A DNA stretch of 27,878 nt from positions 1 through 27,878 of the forward strand of contig JBDSDZ010000090.1 of the NCBI GenBank assembly GCA_039920345.1. Direction: 5' to 3'. A model generated the notes under the pieces. The model had not been told where the DNA came from and searched no databases. It saw nothing but the letters and a program-made list of their open reading frames with translations. The position numbers and the translations under genes are program-made. This DNA is from Croceibacterium_A sp039920345. Its GTDB lineage: Bacteria > Pseudomonadota > Alphaproteobacteria > Sphingomonadales > Sphingomonadaceae. Positions within the stretch are counted from its first letter, which is position 1; each line of letters starts with the position of its first letter. Shown here in pieces: positions 9,831-17,879 of this stretch.

Positions 9831-11207
9831 ATGATCACGTCTTCCCCTTCGACCTGGCGCGGCGAACTGGCCGCCACGGCGCGCCTCGCGGCACCGCTGG
9901 CGGCTGCCAATTTGCTGCAGATGGGGATTTACGCGGTCGACGTGATCTTCATCGCCCGGCTCGGTGAGCAGGCGCTGGCGGTTTCTTCGCTCAGCGTGGC
10001 GCTGTCGGGGCTGCTGATGTGGACGATGAGCGGGCTGGTGGGCGGTGCCGCGCCGCTGATCGCGGCCGAGCTCGGCCGGCGGCGCCACGCGGTGCGCGAA
10101 GTGCGCCGCACGGTGCGCATGGGCGCCTGGCTGGCGGTTGCCAGCGGCGTGCTTGCGATGGCGGTGATGACACAAGGCGAAGCGTTGATGCGGCTGAGCG
10201 GGCAATCGCCCGAGCTGGCCGAACGCGCCGGACGTTTCCTGATGATCCTGATGTGGACCGCGATCCCGCTGGTGTTGTCGGGACACTTGCGCAACACCGT
10301 CTCGGCACTCGGGCGACCGGCGATCGGGACTCTGATCGCGGGGCTCGCGGTGGGGGTCAACGCGCTCGGCAACTATGCGCTGATCTACGGTCATTTCGGC
10401 TTGCCGGCGCTGGGCCTGAACGGCTCGGCGATCGCCAGCGTGGTGACCGGCGTGGCGATGCTCGGCGCCTATGGCGCGGTCTTCGCCTGGCACCGGCAGC
10501 TGCGGCGCTACCACTTGTTGGGGCGCTGGTGGCGGGCCGAATGGCCACGGCTGCGCGAGATGGCGCTGATCGGCGCCCCGATCGCGCTGGCGGTCGTCGC
10601 CGAAGCCGGGCTGTTCAGCGGCGCGGCGTTCCTGATGGGATTGATCAGCCCGGCGCAGCTGGCCGGGCACGCCATTGCGCTGCAAGTGGCCGCGCTGGCG
10701 TTCCAGGTGCCGTTCGGGATCGGCCAGGCGGCGACGATCCGGGTCGGCTATCACTATGGCGCGCGCGACAACGCGGCGATTGCCCGCGCCGGATGGGCGG
10801 CGATCGTGATGGCCGCCGCGTTCATGGCGGTCCCGGCCAGCCTGATGCTGTTTGCGCCGCAGCTGGTGCTCGGCATCTATGTCGATACCCACGCGCCGCA
10901 GAACGCGGTGATGATGCATTACGCGATGCAGTTTATGCTGGTGGCGGCGGCGTTCCAGTTGTTCGACGGGATCCAGGCGGTGGGCGCCGGGGCCCTGCGC
11001 GGCCTGCAGGACACCCGCGTGCCAATGCTGTTCGCGCTGTTCGGCTACTGGGTCCCGGGACTTGGCACGGCCGTGTGGCTCGGATTCCTGACTCCGCTGG
11101 AAGGTTTGGGCGTGTGGCTTGGCCTTGCCGCCGGGCTCGTCGTCGTCGCCACGCTGATGCTGCAACGCTGGACCCGGCGCGCTCGCCTCGGATTACTCCC
11201 GGCCTGA
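9831..11207 (+). CDS. MATE family efflux transporter (NorM-like)
   Basis: A 458-residue inner-membrane exporter of the multidrug and toxic compound extrusion family, which expels cationic drugs in exchange for Na+ or H+. About twelve hydrophobic helices are visible. The first half starts ELAATARLAAPLAAANLLQM, then VDVIFIARLGEQALAVSSL and a conserved GLVGGAAPLIAAELGRRR. The repeat shows GIGQAATIRVGYHYGARD, the matching loop of the second half. Length is typical (450-460). The ATG at 9831 is chosen because it immediately precedes the conserved N-terminus; in-frame starts at 9756 and further upstream run into the divergent cytochrome gene. Regulation is not evident, and the ribosome site is weak. 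Confidence 0.93.
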   Translation: MITSSPSTWRGELAATARLAAPLAAANLLQMGIYAVDVIFIARLGEQALAVSSLSVALSGLLMWTMSGLVGGAAPLIAAELGRRRHAVREVRRTVRMGAWLAVASGVLAMAVMTQGEALMRLSGQSPELAERAGRFLMILMWTAIPLVLSGHLRNTVSALGRPAIGTLIAGLAVGVNALGNYALIYGHFGLPALGLNGSAIASVVTGVAMLGAYGAVFAWHRQLRRYHLLGRWWRAEWPRLREMALIGAPIALAVVAEAGLFSGAAFLMGLISPAQLAGHAIALQVAALAFQVPFGIGQAATIRVGYHYGARDNAAIARAGWAAIVMAAAFMAVPASLMLFAPQLVLGIYVDTHAPQNAVMMHYAMQFMLVAAAFQLFDGIQAVGAGALRGLQDTRVPMLFALFGYWVPGLGTAVWLGFLTPLEGLGVWLGLAAGLVVVATLMLQRWTRRARLGLLPA

Positions 11208-11230
11208 CGCGATTTTGTCGCGGCGGGTGG

Positions 11231-11259
11231 TTGACGCCCCGCCCCGTGCCAACCATATG
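11231..11259 (+). promoter_or_regulatory. Predicted groESL promoter
   Basis: TTGACG (11231-11236) and CATATG (11254-11259) are separated by 17 bp and predict a start near 11266, at the left edge of the CIRCE operator. An alternative heat-shock sigma factor reading is possible but the -10 match is weak. Confidence 0.6.
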
Positions 11260-11266
11260 CGCCCCG

Positions 11267-11293
11267 CTGGCACTCTCCACCCGAGAGTGCCAA
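11267..11293 (+). promoter_or_regulatory. CIRCE operator (HrcA binding site)
   Basis: CTGGCACTC and GAGTGCCAA are separated by nine bases; 8 of 9 positions pair and the layout is exactly that of CIRCE. It overlaps the predicted transcription start of groESL, so the HrcA repressor should block transcription at normal temperature. hrcA itself is not in the window. Confidence 0.93.
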
Positions 11294-11325
11294 TCCAGGT
11301 TATTCAACTGAGAGAGGTCAGACAC

Positions 11326-11613
11326 ATGGCATTCCGTCCACTGCACGATCGCGTGCTGGTCCGCCGCATCGAAGCCGAAGAAAAGACGGCTGGCGGCATC
11401 ATCATTCCCGACAGCGCCCAGGAAAAGCCGAGCGAAGGTGAAGTCATCTCCGTCGGGACCGGCGCCCGTTCGGACGACGGCAAGATCACCCCGCCCGACG
11501 TCAAGGCCGGCGACCGCGTATTGTTCGGCAAGTGGTCCGGCACCGAGGTCAAGATCGACGGCAAGGAACTGCTGATCATGAAGGAAAGCGACATCATGGG
11601 CGTGATCGGCTGA
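11326..11613 (+). CDS. groES: Co-chaperonin GroES
   Basis: The 95-residue heptameric lid of the GroEL folding chamber. The sequence is a textbook GroES: MAFRPLHDRVLVRRIEAEEK at the start, then the mobile loop TAGGIIIPDSAQEKPSEGEV that contacts GroEL. The barrel strands GDRVLFGKWSGTEVKIDGKE and the C-terminal LLIMKESDIMGVI complete the domain. The start at 11326 has GAGAGG about ten bases upstream; the longer frame from 11215 would run through the CIRCE operator and is rejected. It is the first gene of the groES-groEL operon, 56 bp from groEL, and is controlled by CIRCE. Confidence 0.98.
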   Translation: MAFRPLHDRVLVRRIEAEEKTAGGIIIPDSAQEKPSEGEVISVGTGARSDDGKITPPDVKAGDRVLFGKWSGTEVKIDGKELLIMKESDIMGVIG

Positions 11614-11669
11614 TCCCGAACCCCGTGCTGCACTTCCCTACCTAAACCCAAGATTCCAGGAGAAACACA

Positions 11670-13310
<1,641 letters not shown>

Positions 13311-13336
13311 GCTCAAGCTCACCACGCGAAAATAGA

Positions 13337-13368
13337 GGGGCCGGGAGGAGACTTCCGGCCCCTTTTTC
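13337..13368 (+). terminator. Intrinsic terminator of groESL
   Basis: GGGGCCGG and CCGGCCCC form a perfect 8-bp stem (extendable by a G-T and an A-T pair) across 13337-13362, followed directly by TTTTT. It lies 26 bp after the groEL stop. Confidence 0.92.
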
Positions 13369-13486
13369 GTGCCCGCGATTCCGCGAGGCGCCAACCTCGC
13401 TCGACAAACGGCGTTGACTGGCTTGCGGTGGCGCTGTGCGCGCCGCACAAGGCGGTTTCATCTGGGACTAACGGGGCTTTACCATC

Positions 13487-15352
13487 ATGCTCGAGATCGA
13501 CCGCCGCCGCCTGCTCACGCTTGCCGCCATCGTTCCGCTCGCCGCCGCGCTGCCGGCCTGGGCTCAGGACGCTGTCGCTGGCAACTCGGGCGCCGCCTGG
13601 GACCTGACCGAGCTGTACCCGACCGACACCGCGTGGGACACCGCACGCAAGGACGCGCTGGCCGCCCTGCCCGGCATCGCCGCGTACAAAGGCCGGCTGG
13701 GCGAAAGCGCCAAGACCCTGGCTGATGCGCTGGTCCTGCAGTCCGATCTCGCCCGCACGATTTCGCGCATCTACACTTACGCCAGCCTCAAGGCTGACGA
13801 GGACGTGCGCGCCGCCGCGTATCAGGAAAAGCAGGCGCAGGCGGTCGATCTCTACACCGCGTTCGGGGAAGCCGCTGCGTGGGTCTCGCCCGAACTGCTG
13901 GCGCTCGGCAAGCCGAAGATCGATTCGTTCATCGCGGCCGATGATCGGCTCAAGTCGCGCTTCGATTTCGCCCTCGCCAATGTCGAACGCCAGGCCCCTC
14001 ACACGCTGTCACCCGAAGGCGAGGCGATCCTTGCCAGCGCGCAATCGACGCTGCAGGCGCCGGGTGACATTTCGGGCCAGCTGCGCTCGTCCGACATTCC
14101 GTGGCCCACGATCACGCTCTCGACCGGCGAGGAAGTGCGGCTCGATTCGCAGGGCTATACGCTCTACCGCGATGCCCCCAACCGCGATGACCGCAAGAAG
14201 GTGTTCGACGCCTTCTGGACTGAGCACGGCAACTTCAAGAACTCGTTCGGCGCGACCTACAATGCGCGCGTCAAGGACGACATCTTCATCGCCAAGTCGC
14301 GCAAATACCCGACCTCGCTGGCCGCCGCGCTTGCCTCCAACAACATCCCCGAAGGGGTTTACCGCACCCTGGTGGAGGAGACCAACAAGGGCCTGCCGCA
14401 GCTGCACCGCTATTTCGAGCTGCGCCGCCGGATCCTCGGCCTGCCCGATATTGGCTATTATGACATCTACCCGCCGCTGGTGTCGCTCGACCGGACGTTC
14501 ACGCTCGACCAGATGCGCACCACCACGCTCGAGGCGGCGCGTCCGCTCGGCCCCGAATACCAGGCACTCCTGTCGCGCAGCACGGCGGCCAAGTGGATGG
14601 ATCCGCGCCCCCGGCCGGGCAAGGCACCGGGCGCCTACATGAACCCCGGCGCGTTCGATGTGCACCCCTTCCTGCTGCTCAACCTGTCGGACAAGTATGA
14701 CGGGATGACCACTTATGCCCACGAATGGGGCCATGCGATCCACTCGCTGCTGGGCAATGCCAACCAGCCGTACGAGAAGGCCGACTACCCGATCTTCCTG
14801 GCTGAAATCGCCTCAACCCTGAACGAGCTGCTGCTGGTCGAACACATGCTGGCGGGCGCCAGGACCAAGGAGGAGAAGCTGTTCTACCTGGGCCAGCGGA
14901 TGGAGAACTTCCGCGGCACCTTCTACCGCCAGACGATGTTCGCCGAATTTGAACTGAAGGCACACGACCTGGCTGAAGCGGGCGAAGGGCTATCGGGCGA
15001 GAAGTTCTCCGAAATCTACTTCGACCTGCTCAAGCGCTATCACGGGCCGAACGTGATCCTCGAGCCGTCATACGCCAACGAGTGGGCTTACATCCCGCAT
15101 TTCTACAATCCGTTCTACGTCTACCAGTATGCCACTTGCATTTCTGCCGCGACCTACTTCTCGCGCGAAATCCTGCACGGCGGGGCCAAGGAGCGCGACA
15201 ACTACCTCAGCGTGCTCAAGTCGGGCGGGTCGGACTACCCGGTCGAAATCCTGCGCCGCGCGGGCCTCGATATGGCGAGCCCGGCGCCGTACCAGGCGAT
15301 CGTTTCCGCCTTCAAGGACACGCTCGACGAAGCCGAAGCGCTTATGGCCTGA
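13487..15352 (+). CDS. M3 family oligoendopeptidase F-like metallopeptidase, predicted exported
   Basis: A 621-residue zinc peptidase of the thimet/PepF family (M3) that cleaves short peptides inside an enclosed channel. The catalytic HEWGH is at residues 412-416 and the third zinc ligand is Glu440 in FLAEIAS. YIPHFYNPFYVYQYA near the end is the family substrate-binding region with conserved His/Tyr. The N-terminus (DRRRLLTLAAIVPLAAALPA) has a twin-arginine-like motif before a hydrophobic stretch and an AWA cleavage site near 26, so the enzyme is predicted to be periplasmic or secreted, probably by the Tat route. PepF proteins are more often cytoplasmic. The start at 13487 gives this signal; the ribosome site is weak. 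Family call firm, export route inferred. Confidence 0.94.
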   Translation: MLEIDRRRLLTLAAIVPLAAALPAWAQDAVAGNSGAAWDLTELYPTDTAWDTARKDALAALPGIAAYKGRLGESAKTLADALVLQSDLARTISRIYTYASLKADEDVRAAAYQEKQAQAVDLYTAFGEAAAWVSPELLALGKPKIDSFIAADDRLKSRFDFALANVERQAPHTLSPEGEAILASAQSTLQAPGDISGQLRSSDIPWPTITLSTGEEVRLDSQGYTLYRDAPNRDDRKKVFDAFWTEHGNFKNSFGATYNARVKDDIFIAKSRKYPTSLAAALASNNIPEGVYRTLVEETNKGLPQLHRYFELRRRILGLPDIGYYDIYPPLVSLDRTFTLDQMRTTTLEAARPLGPEYQALLSRSTAAKWMDPRPRPGKAPGAYMNPGAFDVHPFLLLNLSDKYDGMTTYAHEWGHAIHSLLGNANQPYEKADYPIFLAEIASTLNELLLVEHMLAGARTKEEKLFYLGQRMENFRGTFYRQTMFAEFELKAHDLAEAGEGLSGEKFSEIYFDLLKRYHGPNVILEPSYANEWAYIPHFYNPFYVYQYATCISAATYFSREILHGGAKERDNYLSVLKSGGSDYPVEILRRAGLDMASPAPYQAIVSAFKDTLDEAEALMA

Positions 15353-15408
15353 TTGCCTGCCCGGCAGCGGGTGCTACAACGGGCGGATAACAGAATGAGG
15401 ATGCCGCC

Positions 15409-16173
15409 ATGCGCCTGCCGCTGATCCTGTGCCTTGCCCTGTCGATTGCTGCCTGCGCGCCTGCTGGCGGCGTCCAGTCATCCGCCGCTTATTCACCGGC
15501 CATCTACGCTTCGGCTTTGGCCGATCCGCGCCGTCCGGCAGCCGATAGCGACCGTGATGCGGTGCGCTTCCCGGCCGAAGTGCTGGCCTTTGCGCAGATC
15601 GATCCGGGCGAGAAAGTCGGCGATTACATCATGGGCGGCGGCTACTGGACGCGCATCCTGGCCAACGCGGTCGGCCCGCAGGGTAAGGTCTACGCCTTCC
15701 AGCCCGACGAATTCATCGGCTTCCGCCCCGCTTATGGCGAAGAACAGGCCGCTGCCGTAGCCGGCCGGGCCAATGTCGCCGCCGTGCGCGGCCCGATTGC
15801 GGCGCCGCCGTTCCCCGAATCGCTCGACACGATCATCACGGTCGAGAACCTGCATGACCTCTATATCGGCGCGATGCCGCAGGGCACCGGGCCCAAGGCC
15901 ATCGCCGCGCTTTATGCCGCGCTCAAGCCAGGCGGGACGCTGGTGGTGATCGATCACAGCGCGCTCGATGGCAGCGGTCTCAGCGCGCCCAACACGCTTC
16001 ACCGGATCGACAAGCAGGCCGCGATTTCGGCGCTGACGGCGGCCGGGTTCATGGTCGAAGCCGAAAGCAACCTCTATCGCCGGCCCGAAGATCCGCGCAC
16101 GGCGAACGTGTTCGACCCCTCGATCCGCGGCAAGACGGACCAGTTTGCGCTCCGTTTGCGCAAACCTGCGTAA
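15409..16173 (+). CDS. COG4798-like predicted methyltransferase, predicted lipoprotein
   Basis: A 254-residue protein with a Rossmann-like methyltransferase fold behind a lipoprotein signal (LILCLALSIAAC, Cys16). The fold is visible as GDYIMGGGYWTRILANAV (residues 71-88), VYAFQPDEF (beta 2 end), IITVENLHDLYIG and ALKPGGTLVVIDHSA, which match the COG4798 group. The usual acidic GxGxG motif I is altered to YIMGGGYW, so classical SAM binding is uncertain. Export of a SAM-dependent enzyme would also be odd because SAM is cytoplasmic. GAGGA upstream gives the ribosome site. It follows the oligopeptidase by 56 bp on the same strand and may be co-transcribed. The function is unknown despite the family name. 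Confidence 0.82.
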   Translation: MRLPLILCLALSIAACAPAGGVQSSAAYSPAIYASALADPRRPAADSDRDAVRFPAEVLAFAQIDPGEKVGDYIMGGGYWTRILANAVGPQGKVYAFQPDEFIGFRPAYGEEQAAAVAGRANVAAVRGPIAAPPFPESLDTIITVENLHDLYIGAMPQGTGPKAIAALYAALKPGGTLVVIDHSALDGSGLSAPNTLHRIDKQAAISALTAAGFMVEAESNLYRRPEDPRTANVFDPSIRGKTDQFALRLRKPA

Positions 16174-16257
16174 CAATCGTTCCCGGTTTTGTAACGGTTG
16201 GCCGCTTGGGTGAATCCGTTCATCGCGAAGTCCATTGCCGCAAGGGCTTGGTTGGTT

Positions 16258-16277
16258 AAGATTTTGATAATCTTATC
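16258..16277 (+). promoter_or_regulatory. Inverted repeats upstream of the beta-lactamase-like gene
   Basis: TAAGATT and AATCTTA (16257-16275) form a 7-bp inverted repeat around a 5-nt centre, overlapping a second one, GATAA/TTATC (16266-16277). They lie 19-39 bp upstream of the gene start in an AT-rich patch. A regulator site is possible, but no regulator gene is adjacent. Confidence 0.3.
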
Positions 16278-16295
16278 GGGGGTACGCTGCGGGTT

Positions 16296-17339
16296 ATGAG
16301 ATTCGGATTATTTGGACGGATCGCCGCCAGTCTTGTGCTGGCCTTCGCGACCACGGTGCCCGGCCAAGCCGGCGCGGACCCGCTTGAAGCGGCGTTCGAC
16401 TCCACGCTGGGTACCGAAATTCGCGCGCCGCAGGATTTTACCGCGCGCTACAACACCTCGCTGGCGCAGCAGATTGCGCAGATCGCCGACGGATCGCACG
16501 GCCGGATTGGCGTGTCGGCAATTGATTTGTCGACCGGCGAAGAAGTCTCCGTGCTCGGTGACCAGCGCTTCCCGATGGCCAGCACGAGCAAGATCGCGAT
16601 TGCCGCGACTTTCCTCGATGGGGTCGATCACGGGCGCTTTTCGCTCGACGCGCAGTATCCGCTGATGTTGCCGGTCGCCTCGCGCGCCTTTTCCAGCACG
16701 GTGGCGCCGGTTCGCCCGGGCCAGATGTATAGCGCCCGCGCACTGCTCGAAATGATGCTGACCCGCAGCAACAACACCGCCACGGACGCACTGCTCAAGG
16801 CAGTCGGCGGACCTGCCGTGGTCACCGCGTGGGCGCACCGTGCCGGCCTGGCGAATTATAACCTGACCCGCGATATCGCCACGCTGGTGCGCGATGATGG
16901 AGAGTTCGACCCCGCCACTCACATTGACATTCGTGACAGCGCCACCCCGCGCGAGATGGTCCGGCTCCTGTCGGGCCTCTACCAGGGCCAGTGGCTCAGC
17001 GCGTCGAGCCGCAACCTGCTTATCACCACGATGCAGAATTGCCGCACCGGTGTGCGCCGCATTCCGGCGCTGATGCCGGGCGATGCTACGGTGGCGCACA
17101 AGACTGGTTCGCTCAGCAATACCTCAAGCGACGTCGGTATCATCACCGCACCCGATGGCCGCTCGATCGCACTTGCGATCTATGTCACCGGGCAGGGCAA
17201 CCGCGCCAATCGCGAAGACAAGATCGCCTCGATCGCGCGCTCGCTGTACGACGGTTATGGTGAAACGGCCCGCCAGTGGGCCAGCGCCCGTTATGCCACG
17301 CAGGGTTCCGCCGCGCAGCAGGCGATCGCCGCTAACTAA
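16296..17339 (+). CDS. Class A beta-lactamase-like serine hydrolase
   Basis: A 347-residue exported protein of the beta-lactamase class A fold (PF13354-like). A signal peptide covers about residues 1-27, with cleavage near GQAGA. The active-site motifs are MASTSK (nucleophile Ser96, Lys99), SNN at 158-160 (standing for SDN) and HKTG at 268-271. IPALMPGDATVAHKTG and DVGIITAPDGRSIALAIYV are typical of the family. The omega loop is unusual: the region NYNLTRDIATLVRDDGE, before RDSATP, shows no ExxLN motif, so the deacylating Glu166 cannot be identified. The enzyme may therefore be a weak beta-lactamase, a peptidase or a penicillin-binding hydrolase. The start at 16296 gives a proper signal. It ends just before a shared terminator. 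Confidence 0.85.
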   Translation: MRFGLFGRIAASLVLAFATTVPGQAGADPLEAAFDSTLGTEIRAPQDFTARYNTSLAQQIAQIADGSHGRIGVSAIDLSTGEEVSVLGDQRFPMASTSKIAIAATFLDGVDHGRFSLDAQYPLMLPVASRAFSSTVAPVRPGQMYSARALLEMMLTRSNNTATDALLKAVGGPAVVTAWAHRAGLANYNLTRDIATLVRDDGEFDPATHIDIRDSATPREMVRLLSGLYQGQWLSASSRNLLITTMQNCRTGVRRIPALMPGDATVAHKTGSLSNTSSDVGIITAPDGRSIALAIYVTGQGNRANREDKIASIARSLYDGYGETARQWASARYATQGSAAQQAIAAN

Positions 17340-17380
17340 TCCGCATCGGCCTGATCCGCTCAGGCCTGACCCGCTCGGGC
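17336..17380 (+). repeat. Tandem 15-bp repeat after the beta-lactamase-like stop
   Basis: CTGATCCGCTCAGGC (17351-17365) is followed directly by CTGACCCGCTCGGGC (17366-17380), matching at 13 of 15 bases. A third, more diverged unit (11 of 15) precedes them and overlaps the stop codon. It looks like a local slippage duplication. Confidence 0.6.
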
Positions 17381-17386
17381 AAACGA

Positions 17387-17421
17387 AAAGGGCGCGACCT
17401 TGCGGTCGCGCCCTTTCCTTT
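17387..17421. terminator. Bidirectional terminator shared by converging genes
   Basis: A perfect 13-bp stem (AAAGGGCGCGACC/GGTCGCGCCCTTT, 17387-17416) has a TTGC loop on the plus strand and GCAA on the minus strand. T-rich tails occur on both sides: CCTTT on plus, and TTTTCGTTT on minus. It serves both the beta-lactamase-like gene and the small lipoprotein gene. Confidence 0.92.
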
Positions 17422-17442
17422 AGGCAATCGAAGCGGCCGAGA

Positions 17443-17694
17443 TTAGTCAGCCTTGGCTTCGGCAGTGCTCTCGCCCTGCACGTCGGCTTCGACAGCAGCC
17501 GAAGCGTCGGTCGCGGCAGCAGCAGCGGTGGTAGCGGCCGAGTCAACGGTATCGCCAGCGGCCTGAGCATTGGCTTCGGTGTCAGCCATGGCGCTGTCGA
17601 CGGTGGTGCCGGCGGCATCTTCGGTCTTTTCCGAGCAAGCAGCGAGCGACAGGGCGGCACCGGCGATGGCGGCGGCGAAAACGATCTTGCGCAT
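17443..17694 (-). CDS. Small Ala-rich lipoprotein
   Basis: An 83-residue lipoprotein. The signal MRKIVFAAAIAGAALSLAAC ends in a strong lipobox (LAAC, Cys20). The mature part is low-complexity: Ala, Thr, Asp and Glu dominate, with TVDSAMADTEANAQAAGDTV and similar TVDSA units repeated around residues 31 and 49, and an acidic-basic tail ending AKAD. The composition suggests an extended or helical envelope protein, like the small alanine-rich lipoproteins common in this group, but I know of no assigned function. The ribosome site AAGGA lies 8 nt before the ATG. The upstream gap to polA contains a hairpin at 17724-17750. It converges on the beta-lactamase-like gene through a shared terminator. Confidence 0.85.
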   Translation of the reverse strand: MRKIVFAAAIAGAALSLAACSEKTEDAAGTTVDSAMADTEANAQAAGDTVDSAATTAAAAATDASAAVEADVQGESTAEAKAD

Positions 17695-17723
17695 GTTTGT
17701 TATCCTTAAACAGCGATTTAAGA

Positions 17724-17750
17724 ACGCTTATCCCGCAAGGGCATAAGCGT
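17724..17750. other. Strong hairpin between the small lipoprotein and polA
   Basis: ACGCTTAT (17724-17731) pairs with ATAAGCGT (17743-17750), and CCC pairs with GGG inside; a GCAA tetraloop closes the plus-strand form and one C is bulged. It lies in the 185-bp divergent gap, in the leader of the lipoprotein (minus) or of polA (plus). There is no U-run, so it is not a terminator. An RNA stability element or a protein site are both possible. Confidence 0.5.
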
Positions 17751-17879
17751 GAAACCACGTAAGGCGGCTTCTGCGCATCTGAATAATGGCAACTTTAAGG
17801 CAGCGCAAGCCAACTGTGGCAAAATCGTGCCCTCGAATTGGCGGCTGACCTTGCCCGGCGGCCCTGCTAGCAGGCGGAA

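Noticed and set aside
9573..11165. 530-codon minus-strand frame opposite the MATE gene
   Set aside because: Composition is dominated by Arg, His, Gln and Pro, typical of antisense frames in GC-rich DNA; the MATE protein on the plus strand is well conserved.
17695..17879. EcfG-type stress promoter (GGAAC with CGTT) sought near the small lipoprotein and the kinase
   Set aside because: No correctly spaced pair was found on either strand in these gaps.
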